A DNA stretch of 26,969 bases, taken from NCBI GenBank assembly GCA_051745395.1, contig JBNJEA010000030.1:1-26969 (forward strand). The letters run 5' to 3'. The notes below the pieces were generated by a model. That model worked only from the letters and a program-made list of their open reading frames with translations. It was not told the origin of the DNA and did not search any database. The stretch comes from JBNJEA01 sp051745395 (GTDB taxonomy: Bacteria; Desulfobacterota; Desulfobacteria; Desulfobacterales; Desulfosalsimonadaceae). A program made the position numbers and the translations under genes. Positions 4,926-13,755 of the stretch are shown here, one piece after another. The first letter of the stretch is position 1; every line of letters begins with the position of its first letter.

Positions 4926-7382
4926 ATGAAGAAATCGGTAGGGGCCGCGGGCCTGATTGTTTTCTGCATATGCGTGGTTTTTACAAGCCGGGCGCTGGCG
5001 GATTCCGTAAAATTGCTGGGCATGGTCAATTCCAGGACCAAAAAGATCAACCGGATTTCCTTTCTGTTTGATCGGATCCCCGCGTTTGACGTCCAACAGT
5101 CCGGCCAGCGGGTCCGGGTGGTGTTCGAGCAGACCCGTTTGGCCCGGTCATTTGAAAAAATTGCGCAGCAGGAAGCCGTGGACCCCCTTGTCCGGGTCAA
5201 AGCCCGGGAACATGAAAACCGGGCCGAAGTGGCCCTTTATTTCAGAAATGTCCCCAAGTCCGTGGATGTCACCGGCGATGAAAACCGTGCGCGGCTCAAC
5301 GTCAACGTCTTCTGGAGCCATGAAAGCCTCGGGGGCAGGCCGGGGATTTTGAAAAAGCAGATTGGCCGGTTGCAGCCGATCCAGGATACCTCCGTGGCCG
5401 AAAAAGTCATTTCCTCGAAATTTTCCGGGCAGTGGCTGGATTTTTTCCGCGAATTTGAATGGCCGCCAGGCATGGGCCTGCCCATTGCCTTCGGATTGCC
5501 CGATTTTCCCTCCCCGGTTGTCAAAACCCATGAAAAGGCGTTTCCCAAAAAAATAATGTCGGCGGCAAAACAGGGTTTGTGGCAAACGGCGGAAAATCGT
5601 CTGAAAGAAAAACTGGCAGATGACGCCGATGCCTCGTCAGCAGCCCCCGCTTACCTGCTGCTGGCGGAATGTCTGCTGCGCAGAAATGCGGGGGAAAAGG
5701 CGATCGATGCCCTCGAAAAGGTGGACGCCTCTGCTGTTGCACCACCGGTTAAAGCCTGGAAACTGTATTTGCAGGCCCGGGCCCTGGCTGCTTCCGATCC
5801 GCCCTACCAGGCGGTACGCTTTGCGGAAAAACACCGGAAAACCTGTCTGGCCGTCGAGTCGGTGGCCCCCTGGTATCGGTTGCTGCAATCGGAACTGGAT
5901 CTGATGATGGGCAAGCCGGCAATGGCGCTGCCGCGTCTGACCGATGCCCCGGCCGGGCCGGATAAACTCGCAGCGCTGTTTCGGCTTCGCAAAGCCGATG
6001 CCCTCTATGAAGACGGCAGGCCTGAAAAGGCCTTTGCCATTTACAAAAATCTGGCGCCGGATTTGCCTTTGTTACAGCAGCATCCGCGCACGCTGGCCAA
6101 CTGGGCCGATGTTCTTTACCGCAGAGGCGATTACGACGAAGCCGCCCGGTATTACTATCTGTTGTCCGAAGTGCTTAAAAATGAACCCGCCCCCCGCCGG
6201 AATCTGGCGTATTACCGCACGGCCATGGCCCGCCTGAACGCCGGTGATGCCAATCGGGCCCTGCTGATGCTCTGGGAGGTTGAAGATGCCGTCCCGGAAA
6301 GCGAAGCCGGATTCCGGGCCCGGTTGAAGCTGGCCGACCTGGCGCTGCTCGACAATCCCGACCGGGATCTCGACGGCCTTGTTTCCGAATACCGACAGAT
6401 CGCCGTAGAAGGCGCAACAAGACAGGTCCGGGAAGAGGCTTTTTTTAAGCAGATCCTCGTTTCCCATCTGCAAGGCAAGGATATGCTTGTGGTCAAATTG
6501 TTGGGCCGTTTTTTTGACAGTTTCTGGGGCGGGCGATTAATGCCCGAGGCCCGGGCCCTTCTGGTGGAACGTTTGCCCGAAGTTATTGCCGATCTGGAAA
6601 AGCAGGAGGCCGTGTTTGCCGCATTGACCCTGGTGTCGATGCACCGGGACGTAATGGCCCAGGCGCCTATCACATATGATTTTCTCCTTGACCTGGCTGA
6701 CAGCTACGCCGGTGCCGGTTTTCTGGGGCATGCCGAAAAGACGTATCTGTATATGCTGGATCTTGAAGATAGCAAAGCGGGAAAAAGCCGGGTCTATTTG
6801 CCCCTGATCCGGGTTTGTCACAGACAGGAAAAATTCGATGCGGTACAAAAATACGCCGGCCGGTATTTGCAGTCCTACCCGGATGGCGACCACAGGGCCG
6901 AAATTTTGTATTACCAGGCCCGGGCCCTGTATCAAGCCGGGGATATCGAAAAAGCGGCCCGGATTTTGCAAGAAGAACCGAAGAAACCGGTAAAACCCGG
7001 GGAAGGCCCCCAGGGCCGTGCGCTGGACCGGCTTGCCGGGAAGGTTTTTTATGCGCAGGGTCGCTACGAACAGGCCGAACAAAGCCTTTCGCGGGCGGAA
7101 AAGGCCGGCGGGGAAGAAAATCCGCCGGATTTGATCCTGCAGCATGCGGAAGCGCTCTTTGCCACGCAAAAATGGCAAAAGGCATTTGCGCTTTATGAAT
7201 CCTTGCTGGAGGCAAAGCGCCATGGTGGCCAGGCCGGTTACCGCATGGTCCAGATCCGGTTGAAACAGGGGCAGAAAGAGCAGGCCCGCGCGCTTTACGA
7301 TCGGCTCGCTGAAAGCCAAGAGGATCGCCGGTGGCTGGAATTGGCCCGCCTGGCGGTTGAAATCAAAACCACCGGAAAGTAA
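4926..7382 (+). CDS. Periplasmic TPR-repeat protein, PflA-like candidate
   Basis: This 818-residue protein has a Sec signal peptide (residues 1 to about 25, ending SRALA). A beta-rich N-terminal domain follows (about 26-130; VKLLGMVNSRTKKINRISF, RVRVVFEQTRLA) that resembles an AMIN-type fold. From about residue 210 to the end come many degenerate tetratricopeptide helices (for example ALYEDGRPEKAFAIYKNL, VLYRRGDYDEAARYYYLL, AGKVFYAQGRYEQAEQSL). Its place as first gene of the flgBC-fliE-fliF operon, behind a sigma-54 promoter, implies a flagellar role. The size, periplasmic location and domain order recall Campylobacter PflA, a stator scaffold (about 790 residues, beta domain then TPR superhelix). 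That link is my inference. GGAGG at 4916-4920 sets the ATG at 4926. Confidence 0.75.
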   Translation: MKKSVGAAGLIVFCICVVFTSRALADSVKLLGMVNSRTKKINRISFLFDRIPAFDVQQSGQRVRVVFEQTRLARSFEKIAQQEAVDPLVRVKAREHENRAEVALYFRNVPKSVDVTGDENRARLNVNVFWSHESLGGRPGILKKQIGRLQPIQDTSVAEKVISSKFSGQWLDFFREFEWPPGMGLPIAFGLPDFPSPVVKTHEKAFPKKIMSAAKQGLWQTAENRLKEKLADDADASSAAPAYLLLAECLLRRNAGEKAIDALEKVDASAVAPPVKAWKLYLQARALAASDPPYQAVRFAEKHRKTCLAVESVAPWYRLLQSELDLMMGKPAMALPRLTDAPAGPDKLAALFRLRKADALYEDGRPEKAFAIYKNLAPDLPLLQQHPRTLANWADVLYRRGDYDEAARYYYLLSEVLKNEPAPRRNLAYYRTAMARLNAGDANRALLMLWEVEDAVPESEAGFRARLKLADLALLDNPDRDLDGLVSEYRQIAVEGATRQVREEAFFKQILVSHLQGKDMLVVKLLGRFFDSFWGGRLMPEARALLVERLPEVIADLEKQEAVFAALTLVSMHRDVMAQAPITYDFLLDLADSYAGAGFLGHAEKTYLYMLDLEDSKAGKSRVYLPLIRVCHRQEKFDAVQKYAGRYLQSYPDGDHRAEILYYQARALYQAGDIEKAARILQEEPKKPVKPGEGPQGRALDRLAGKVFYAQGRYEQAEQSLSRAEKAGGEENPPDLILQHAEALFATQKWQKAFALYESLLEAKRHGGQAGYRMVQIRLKQGQKEQARALYDRLAESQEDRRWLELARLAVEIKTTGK

Positions 7383-7393
7383 GGAAAACCAAG

Positions 7394-7810
7394 ATGGCGA
7401 CAAACGGGATTTTTGATACCACCATTCAGGCCCTGGACAAGGTCCTGGACTTGCGGACCCAAAAATTGAAAACCATTTCCTCCAACATCGCCAATGCCGA
7501 AACCCCGGGCTATTCCCGCTTGAAAATGGATTTCGAGCAGCAGTTAAAAGATGCGGTCAGCGGTTCGGAAAACGGCGCCTCCGTTACCCATCCCCGCCAT
7601 ATGCCGGCGGCATCGGCAAACCGGATCGCCGATGTAGAAGGCCATATTTACCGCCAGGAAGATCAAGGCGGAATCGGCGACAGAAACAGTGTCAGTCTGG
7701 AGCAGGAAATGGTGGAACTGTCCGAAAATCAGATCCGGTACGAATCGGCGACCCGGATGTTGAGCAAAAAGTTCAACATGTTGAAATTTGTGATCCAGGG
7801 AAGAGGTTAA
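7394..7810 (+). CDS. flgB: Flagellar proximal rod protein FlgB
   Basis: The 138-residue protein matches FlgB in length and pattern. It has N-terminal LDLRTQKLKTISSNIANAETPGY, with the ANxxTPGY rod signature, a variable middle, and C-terminal SLEQEMVELSENQIRYESATRML leading to an amphipathic helix. FlgB is the most proximal rod component. It starts 11 bases after the TPR gene, with AAGGAAAA before the ATG, and is followed closely by flgC and fliE, the standard rod operon. Confidence 0.96.
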   Translation: MATNGIFDTTIQALDKVLDLRTQKLKTISSNIANAETPGYSRLKMDFEQQLKDAVSGSENGASVTHPRHMPAASANRIADVEGHIYRQEDQGGIGDRNSVSLEQEMVELSENQIRYESATRMLSKKFNMLKFVIQGRG

Positions 7811-7822
7811 AGGAGATTTCTG

Positions 7823-8254
7823 ATGGATATTCTAGGCGTTATGAAAATCGGCTATTCGGCCCTGAAGGCCCAGACCACCCGTTTGAACACAATCAGTTCG
7901 AACCTGGCCAACATGGAAACCACCCGGACGCCCGAGGGAGGGCCGTATCGGAAAAAGTCGGTGACCTTTTCCGCCAGGCAAATCGGTTTTGAGCAGGAGC
8001 TGGAAAACCTCACCCGGCATCAAAGCCAGGGCGTGCAGGTCGAGCGCATTGTCTCCGATACCGGCCAGGGGAAAATGGTGTACGATCCGGGCCACCCGGA
8101 TTCCAATGCCGAGGGCTACGTGGAAAAGCCGGATATCAACCTGGCGGAAGAAATGACGGATGTAATGAACGCCAAGGGAAGTTATTCGGCCAATGTCAAA
8201 AGCATCAAGGCCGCCCAGCACATGGCCATGAAAGCACTTGAAATCGGGAGGTAA
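7823..8254 (+). CDS. flgC: Flagellar proximal rod protein FlgC
   Basis: The 143-residue protein has the FlgC hallmarks. These are an N-terminal helix with SALKAQTTRLNTISSNLANMETTRTPEGGPYRKK, a middle YDPGHPDSNAEGYVEKPDINLAEEM motif highly typical of FlgC, and a C-terminal SYSANVKSIKAAQHMAMKALEIGR. It builds the proximal rod with FlgB and FlgF. AAAGGAG lies just before the ATG, and the gene is 12 bases after flgB. Confidence 0.97.
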   Translation: MDILGVMKIGYSALKAQTTRLNTISSNLANMETTRTPEGGPYRKKSVTFSARQIGFEQELENLTRHQSQGVQVERIVSDTGQGKMVYDPGHPDSNAEGYVEKPDINLAEEMTDVMNAKGSYSANVKSIKAAQHMAMKALEIGR

Positions 8255-8259
8255 CACCA

Positions 8260-8559
8260 ATGGTCAATCCTGTTTCCCAGGCCGGCGGCGCCGTTGAAAT
8301 CCTGTCGCCGGAGGCGGAAAAGAGCAGCGGTTCAGCCGGTCAAAGCGTTTCCGAAACCTTCGGGCAAATCTACGATCAAACGGCAAAAAACCTGGAAAAA
8401 GCCGATCAGGCTGCCCTGCAGGCCAATACCGGCGGGCCGGTGGATTTGCATGACGTGATGATCTCCATGGAAAAAGCCGATACATCACTTCGGCTGCTGG
8501 TTCAGGTCCGCAACAAGGCCGTGGATGCGTATAAAGAGATTATGCGCATGCAGGTGTAA
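8260..8559 (+). CDS. fliE: MS-ring/rod junction protein FliE
   Basis: The 99-residue protein has the FliE C-terminal half: VDLHDVMISMEKADTSLRLLVQVRNKAVDAYKEIMRMQV. The conserved MEKA, L-QVRNK-V-AYKEIM-M residues are present. FliE joins the MS-ring to the rod and is an early export substrate. It follows flgC by five bases and ends within the left arm of an inverted repeat before fliF. Confidence 0.95.
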   Translation: MVNPVSQAGGAVEILSPEAEKSSGSAGQSVSETFGQIYDQTAKNLEKADQAALQANTGGPVDLHDVMISMEKADTSLRLLVQVRNKAVDAYKEIMRMQV

Positions 8560-8627
8560 CGGCTCCGTAACCAGACAGTACAGGGTTTTGTCCTTGCTGC
8601 GAGGCGGGCAACTTTCACGGAGCCGTT
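8558..8627 (+). repeat. Inverted repeat in the fliE-fliF spacer
   Basis: AACGGCTCCGT (8558-8568) is the reverse complement of ACGGAGCCGTT (8617-8627), a perfect 11-bp stem with a 48-base loop, followed by only TTTT. It overlaps the fliE stop codon. It could be a weak terminator, an attenuator or an mRNA processing/stability element partitioning the operon. The rest of the 184-base spacer shows no promoter I trust. Confidence 0.5.
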
Positions 8628-8743
8628 TTCGAAACCAGTACACCGGCCTTTTTGCCCTTGAACCTTACACCTTACACCTGAAGTTACCGAGAAGGGCCCC
8701 CAAAATCGCCCACTGGCAAAGCATCCAAACCGATTGCGGATAA

Positions 8744-10288
8744 ATGGTTATGGCAGAAACGCCCTACAGAAATCTTATCGACAACATCAGAAACTGGCCC
8801 CTTTCCCGGAAACTGGCCCTGGCGGCAACGGTGTTTTTGTGTATCTTGTTTTTCGTGGTCATTATTTTTCAAAGCCACCAGGCGGAATACCGGCCCCTGT
8901 ATACGGAACTGCCCCGGCAGGAAGCGGCCTCGGTTACCAGCTGGCTCAAGGAAAACGGCGTTGCCTATCAGTTGAAAAACAACGGGCGATCCATCTATGT
9001 GCCGGCGGGCATGGTCTACGAAACCCGCTTGAACCTGGCCGGGGCGGGACTGCCCAAACAGGGCGGGGTGGGTTTTGAAATTTTTGATAAGCAGAATTTC
9101 GGGGTAACGAAATTTACCCAGAAAATCAACTACCAGCGCGCGATGCAGGGGGAGCTGGCCCGCACGATTGCCGCCATGGATCGGGTGAAATCCGCCCGGA
9201 TCCACCTGGTGATGCCGGAAAAGCGGCTGCTCAAGGAGCAGCAGAAACAGGCCAAGGCTTCCGTGGTCGTGGATCTGGCCTCGGGCCGCGGCCTGGACCG
9301 ACAGCATACCCAGGGTATTGTCCACCTGGTTTCCGGCAGCATCGAGGGGCTGGAACAAGACCGGGTCAATGTGATTGACACCAATGGCCGGACCTTGAAT
9401 CAGAGTGCGAATAGTGAATCCGGCATGGCGATGCTGCCGGATTCGCTCAAGTTCAAAAAGCGACTGGAAAGCCGGCTGGAGGAAAAGACCCAGTCGCTTT
9501 TGGATCGGGCCCTCGGTGCGGGAAATTCCATTGTCCGGGTCAGTGCGGAAATGGATTTTACCCGGGAGGCCATTACCAAGGAAGAATACGATCCGGACAG
9601 TCTGGTTCCGCGCAGTGAGCAAATCACGGAAAGTCAATCCGGCAGGAAACAGACCGGCGGGGTGCCGGGGGTTGAGTCGAACCTGGGCGATGAAGAATCC
9701 GCGGACAGCAGTGCGATTCCCACGAGTAAAAATTCCGAATCCGTCAATTACGAGATCAACAAGACGGTCCGGCAGATCAACAATCCGGTCGGGACGGTGG
9801 AAAACATCACGGCCGCCGTGTTGGTCGCCGACAAATACAATCCGGCCGCAAACAACGGCGAGGGGGCCCACGAACCCATACCGGATGAAAAACGGGCCTC
9901 CATCCGGAAAATGGTCACCACGGCCATCGGCCTGGATACGGGCCGGGGCGACCGCATCGAGGTGGAGTCCATGCCTTTTCAGGAAAACATGGGCCAGGTG
10001 GCGGCGCAACCGGAGTCGGGGCCGACGGTGTATGATTACGTCCCCTATGTAAAATACGCTGTTCTGCTGTTTTGCGCCCTGCTTGTCTATCTGGCGCTCG
10101 TCCGGCCGATGATCAAGACCCTCCGGGGCGAGGCCGTGCAGTATAACCGGACGGTGGCCGAACTCGAAGACGAGCTGGGAGCAGACGATACAAAGGCCCT
10201 TGATCCCCCGGCCACTTTGCGCCGGGAACTTGCCGATTCCTCCGTAACACCGACCCAGGTCATCCGGACCTGGCTCAAGGAAGGGTGA
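8744..10288 (+). CDS. fliF: MS-ring protein FliF
   Basis: The 514-residue protein has the FliF architecture. It has a first membrane helix (about 24-44, LALAATVFLCILFFVVIIF), periplasmic ring-building domains with TKFTQKINYQRAMQGELARTI and VKSARIHLVMPE, and a second membrane helix (about 438-456, YAVLLFCALLVYLALVRPM). A cytoplasmic tail ending PTQVIRTWLKEG binds FliG. The MS-ring is the base on which rotor and export gate assemble. An alternative ATG at 8750 has better spacing from the weak GCGGA site and may be the true start. Its stop overlaps a possible GTG of fliG, showing coupling. Confidence 0.97.
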   Translation: MVMAETPYRNLIDNIRNWPLSRKLALAATVFLCILFFVVIIFQSHQAEYRPLYTELPRQEAASVTSWLKENGVAYQLKNNGRSIYVPAGMVYETRLNLAGAGLPKQGGVGFEIFDKQNFGVTKFTQKINYQRAMQGELARTIAAMDRVKSARIHLVMPEKRLLKEQQKQAKASVVVDLASGRGLDRQHTQGIVHLVSGSIEGLEQDRVNVIDTNGRTLNQSANSESGMAMLPDSLKFKKRLESRLEEKTQSLLDRALGAGNSIVRVSAEMDFTREAITKEEYDPDSLVPRSEQITESQSGRKQTGGVPGVESNLGDEESADSSAIPTSKNSESVNYEINKTVRQINNPVGTVENITAAVLVADKYNPAANNGEGAHEPIPDEKRASIRKMVTTAIGLDTGRGDRIEVESMPFQENMGQVAAQPESGPTVYDYVPYVKYAVLLFCALLVYLALVRPMIKTLRGEAVQYNRTVAELEDELGADDTKALDPPATLRRELADSSVTPTQVIRTWLKEG

Positions 10289-10293
10289 GTGCG

Positions 10294-11304
10294 ATGAAAA
10301 GAGATTTTTCCAGCATGAACGGGGCGGAAAAAGCCGCCTATCTTTTGCTTTGTCTTGGTGAAGAGACCACGGCCGAGGTTTTTAAGGAATTAAAGGATGA
10401 AGAAGTCCGCTGGATCAGCAGCTACATGAAAGGCGTTGAGCATGTGCCGGCGGATTTGGCCAACCAGGTGGTGTCGCATTACCGCAAAACCCAGAAGGAA
10501 TACGCCGGTTTGTTTGTCGACGGCAGCGAATTCATGAACAACGCCCTGTCCTCGACCGGTGATTCCCAGCGGGTTGAATCGCTGCTCGAAGACCTGCGCT
10601 CCGGGTTTGACGGCAAGCCCCTGGAGACCATTTCGATGATGGAGCCCCGCATGGTGGCCGATCTGCTGAAAAGAGAGCACCCCCAGACCGTGGCGCTGAT
10701 CCTGTCGACCCAGAAAGCCGAGCACACCGGCAGCGTGGTGGGATTTTTGCCGGAAGAGTTGCGGGCCGACGTGCTCTACCGGATTTCGCGGATTGAAAAG
10801 GTTTCCCCGGAAGTGATCTATCAGATTGAAGAGGCGCTGCAGCGGGAAATCGGCGGGTTTGTCAAAAAAGACCAGCACCATGTCGGCGGCGTGGACAAGG
10901 TGGTCGATATCATGACCCGTATGGAAAAGGGCATGGAGCAGAGCGTGCTGGCCGAAATCGAGGAAGTCGATGCCGAGACCGCCGAGACCATCCGGAACCT
11001 GCTCGTCACCTTTGAAGACCTCCACCAGCTGGATAACAAGGCCATGCAAAAGATCCTGCGCGAGGTCAAAAATGAGACCCTGACCATGGCGTTAAAGACC
11101 GCCCCGGAAAATATAACGGAAAAAATATACAAAAATATCAGTGAACGGGCGGCCGATATCATTTCAGATGACCTCGAAGCCCTCGGTCCGGTCCGGTTGT
11201 CCGACGTGGAACAGGCCCAGCAGAGCATCGTCAAAATTGCCCTGCAACTAGAGGAAGAAGGCCAGATTGTCATGCCCGGAAAAGGTCAGGAAACCCTTGT
11301 CTAA
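10294..11304 (+). CDS. fliG: Rotor protein FliG
   Basis: This 336-residue protein has all FliG domains. These are the N-terminal FliF-binding part (NGAEKAAYLLLCLGEE), the middle domain with the EHPQT motif (REHPQTVALIL), and the C-terminal torque domain (FEDLHQLDNKAMQKILREV, NISERAADIISDDLEALGPVRLSDVEQAQQ). It transmits stator force to the MS-ring and anchors the FliM/FliN C-ring. Neither fliM nor fliN is in this window. The ATG at 10294 is preferred because AAGGAAGG (10278-10284) is nine bases upstream. The GTG at 10285 overlaps the fliF stop. Confidence 0.97.
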   Translation: MKRDFSSMNGAEKAAYLLLCLGEETTAEVFKELKDEEVRWISSYMKGVEHVPADLANQVVSHYRKTQKEYAGLFVDGSEFMNNALSSTGDSQRVESLLEDLRSGFDGKPLETISMMEPRMVADLLKREHPQTVALILSTQKAEHTGSVVGFLPEELRADVLYRISRIEKVSPEVIYQIEEALQREIGGFVKKDQHHVGGVDKVVDIMTRMEKGMEQSVLAEIEEVDAETAETIRNLLVTFEDLHQLDNKAMQKILREVKNETLTMALKTAPENITEKIYKNISERAADIISDDLEALGPVRLSDVEQAQQSIVKIALQLEEEGQIVMPGKGQETLV

Positions 11305-11980
11305 GATCTATCACAACAAAAGCGGTGTGTCGTTTGAGCGGGTGGGATTCCATGATCTCGACGCCGGCGGCAGTGCCCCGGATGCCTTTTTTGTGCAACG
11401 GTCCCCGGCCGAGGCGCAGGCGCCGCAGCCAGACAGCACCGCCCCGGAAAAGACACCCGAAGAAAAAAAAGCCCCGGCCGTGGATGTGGAAGCCATCCGG
11501 GAAGAAGCCTACACAAAGGGCAGGGCCGACGGCCGGCAGGAAGCCGAGGCGGAGTTGCATACCGCGGCCCAGGCGCTGGCCGAAGGCCTGGAGCAGATCA
11601 GCCGGCTGCGCGAGTCTTTGCTGAGCAAAAGCAAAGAAGACATGGTGCGCCTGGTCATGGGCGTGGTCGGTCAGGTCATCCAGACCGAGGTGACGGAAAA
11701 TACCGACATCATCGTCAAAACCGTGACCCGGGCCCTGGAGTCCGCCGTGGCGTCTGCTGAATATTTTATCAAGGTCCACCCCGATGACCTCGCGCGGGTC
11801 AAGGAAAAAGAGCCCCTCTTTCTCGCCGCCATGAAAGGGCTGCAAAACATTTACTTTATCGCCGATGAAAGCATCGCCCGCGGCGGCTGTCTGGCCGAAT
11901 CCCAGGCCGGCGACGTGGACGCGACCATCGAATCCCAGATCAGTGAAATTTATGAACACCTTCGAAAGGAAATGGGGTAA
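11297..11980 (+). CDS. fliH: Export ATPase regulator FliH
   Basis: About 227 residues. A Pro/Ala-rich N-terminal linker is followed by an Ala/Glu-rich helical region with GRADGRQEAEAELHTAAQALAEGLEQI, typical of the FliH/HrpE stalk with GxxxG-like helices. The C-terminal domain contains VRLVMGVVGQVIQTEV and the conserved VHPDDL and GGCLAESQAGDVDATIESQ segments. FliH binds the FliI ATPase and links it to the rotor. The TTG at 11297 is chosen because AGGA is six bases upstream and it overlaps the fliG stop by a few bases. Another TTG at 11267 would give ten more residues. Confidence 0.92.
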   Translation: MSKIYHNKSGVSFERVGFHDLDAGGSAPDAFFVQRSPAEAQAPQPDSTAPEKTPEEKKAPAVDVEAIREEAYTKGRADGRQEAEAELHTAAQALAEGLEQISRLRESLLSKSKEDMVRLVMGVVGQVIQTEVTENTDIIVKTVTRALESAVASAEYFIKVHPDDLARVKEKEPLFLAAMKGLQNIYFIADESIARGGCLAESQAGDVDATIESQISEIYEHLRKEMG

Positions 11981-12007
11981 TCCCGGAGCCCCGACAGAGA
12001 TGACGCC

Positions 12008-13321
12008 ATGGAAGAGGTAATTCAATCCCTGAATCAGTTGAACCCGCTGCGCGTCCGGGGCAAGGTCACCAAGATCGTGGGGCTGGTGATCGAAGGCTAT
12101 TGCCCCCAGGCAACGCTGGGGTCGCTGTGCGAAGTCATGCCCCTGCACGGCGGGCAATCGATCTGGGCCGAGGTGGTCGGTTTCCGGGACAATGTCGCCC
12201 TGCTCATGCCCCTCGGCGAGATGCACGGCCTGGGTGTCGGCAGTTTGATCCGGGTCCTGGATGCCAGTGCGCATATCGAAGTGGGCCCGGCGCTTTTGGG
12301 CCGGGTGGTCGATGCCATGGCGCGGCCGGTCGATGGCAGGGGGCCGTTGTTGCTGCCCGAAAAGCGCGAATTGTATCATCTGCCGCCCAGCCCCATGGCC
12401 CGAAGCAAGATCTCGGATGCCCTGGACCTGGGCGTACGTTCCATCAACGGCCTGTTGACCTGCGGCACCGGCCAGCGGATGGGAATCATGGCCGGTTCGG
12501 GTGTGGGCAAAAGCGTCTTGCTGGGCATGATGGCCCGAAACACCCAGGCCGATGTCAATGTCATCGCCCTGATCGGCGAACGGGGGCGCGAAGTACGGGA
12601 GTTTATCGAGGATGATCTCGGCCCCGAAGGCCTGGCGCGCTCGGTGGTGGTGACGGCCACTTCCGATCAATCGCCCCTGCTGCGCATGCGGGGGGCCTTT
12701 ATTGCCGCTTCCATGGCCGAGTATTTCTGCGCCCAGGGCAAAAACGTTTTGCTGATGATGGATTCGGTGACCCGGTTTGCCATGGCCATCCGGGAAATCG
12801 GCCTGGCTGTGGGCGAGCCGCCGACGACCAAGGGCTACACGCCCTCGGTGTTTTCCCGGCTGCCCAAGCTGCTGGAGCGGGCCGGCAATTTTTCGGATAT
12901 GGGCAGTATTACCGGCCTGTTTACGGTGCTCGTGGAAGGCGATGACATGAATGAACCCGTCGCCGATGCGGTGCGCTCCATTTTGGACGGCCACATTGTG
13001 CTTTCCCGGAATCTGGCTGCGAAAAACCATTTTCCTGCCATTGACGTGCTGCATTCCACCAGCCGGGTGATGCAGCGCCTCGTCGATGACGAGCATTCCC
13101 GGCTTGCCGCCCGGATCCGGGAGGTGCTGGCCGTTTTTGCGGAACAGGAGGATCTCATCAACATCGGGGCCTATCAGGAAGGGGCCAATCCGAAAATTGA
13201 CATGGCGCTTAAATACATCGATCCGGTCCACCAATTTCTTCGCCAGGACCTTGGAGAGCAGACCACAATGGAGGCCACCCGCCATGCGATGAAAACCATT
13301 TTTGAAGGCGACGGGAAATGA
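12008..13321 (+). CDS. fliI: Flagellar export ATPase FliI
   Basis: This 437-residue F1-beta-like ATPase has Walker A AGSGVGKS (162-169), Walker B LLMMDSVTRFAMA, and the FliI/YscN signature PPTTKGYTPSVFSRLPKLLERAG. It energises unfolding and delivery of rod, hook and filament subunits to the export gate, held in a hexamer by FliH and FliJ. It follows fliH after 27 bases and its stop overlaps the fliJ start (ATGA). The length is normal for the family. Confidence 0.97.
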   Translation: MEEVIQSLNQLNPLRVRGKVTKIVGLVIEGYCPQATLGSLCEVMPLHGGQSIWAEVVGFRDNVALLMPLGEMHGLGVGSLIRVLDASAHIEVGPALLGRVVDAMARPVDGRGPLLLPEKRELYHLPPSPMARSKISDALDLGVRSINGLLTCGTGQRMGIMAGSGVGKSVLLGMMARNTQADVNVIALIGERGREVREFIEDDLGPEGLARSVVVTATSDQSPLLRMRGAFIAASMAEYFCAQGKNVLLMMDSVTRFAMAIREIGLAVGEPPTTKGYTPSVFSRLPKLLERAGNFSDMGSITGLFTVLVEGDDMNEPVADAVRSILDGHIVLSRNLAAKNHFPAIDVLHSTSRVMQRLVDDEHSRLAARIREVLAVFAEQEDLINIGAYQEGANPKIDMALKYIDPVHQFLRQDLGEQTTMEATRHAMKTIFEGDGK

Positions 13322-13755
13322 AGCCGTTTCAACTGCAAACCGTGCTCGATTATCGGAAAAGGGTTCAAGACGGCGCCGAAAAGGCCCTGATGATGTGCCT
13401 GGAACAACAGCGCGCCATAGCAGCCGAACAACAAGCGCAGCAGGAGGAAATCAATCGCCTGTGCCAAGAATGCAACAAGGCCAAGTGCGCGGGCGTGGTT
13501 TTGCATGAGATCCTGCTTTACGAGCAATGTATTTTGGACCGGAAGCGGCGTTTAAACGAACTGGCGCAAAAACGCAGCACCGTGGACGCAAAGGTCCGGC
13601 AAAAACAGGCCGAGGTCGTTTCTGCCCGCCAGGAAAAGCGGGCATTGGAAATTTTAAAGGAAAAACGGGAAGAGGCGGCAAGGCAAAAGCAGCAGTATGA
13701 AGAAAACCTGTTTCTCGACGAAGTCGCCGTTCTCGGTTTTGGAGGCAGCCGATGA
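13318..13755 (+). CDS. fliJ: Export ATPase stalk protein FliJ
   Basis: A 145-residue, almost wholly alpha-helical, coiled-coil protein (FQLQTVLDYRKRVQDGAEKAL ... ALEILKEKREEAARQKQQYEENLFLDEVAV). Sequence conservation in FliJ is low. The call rests on the FQLQ-VLDYR start, the KR--LE-LKE-R-- C-terminal heptads, the size, and the position directly after fliI with a four-base overlap. FliJ inserts into the FliI ring and contacts FlhA. An ATGA overlap also couples it to the next gene. Confidence 0.92.
   Translation: MKPFQLQTVLDYRKRVQDGAEKALMMCLEQQRAIAAEQQAQQEEINRLCQECNKAKCAGVVLHEILLYEQCILDRKRRLNELAQKRSTVDAKVRQKQAEVVSARQEKRALEILKEKREEAARQKQQYEENLFLDEVAVLGFGGSR

Noticed and set aside
8684..10009. 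Minus-strand open frame of 441 codons opposite fliF
   Set aside because: It is the antisense shadow of fliF; no ribosome site or domain.
11270..13285. Minus-strand open frame of 671 codons opposite fliH and fliI
   Set aside because: It lies entirely over well-recognised fliH/fliI genes, has low-complexity His/Gly/Gln-rich content typical of antisense translation of G+C-rich DNA, and matches no family I know.
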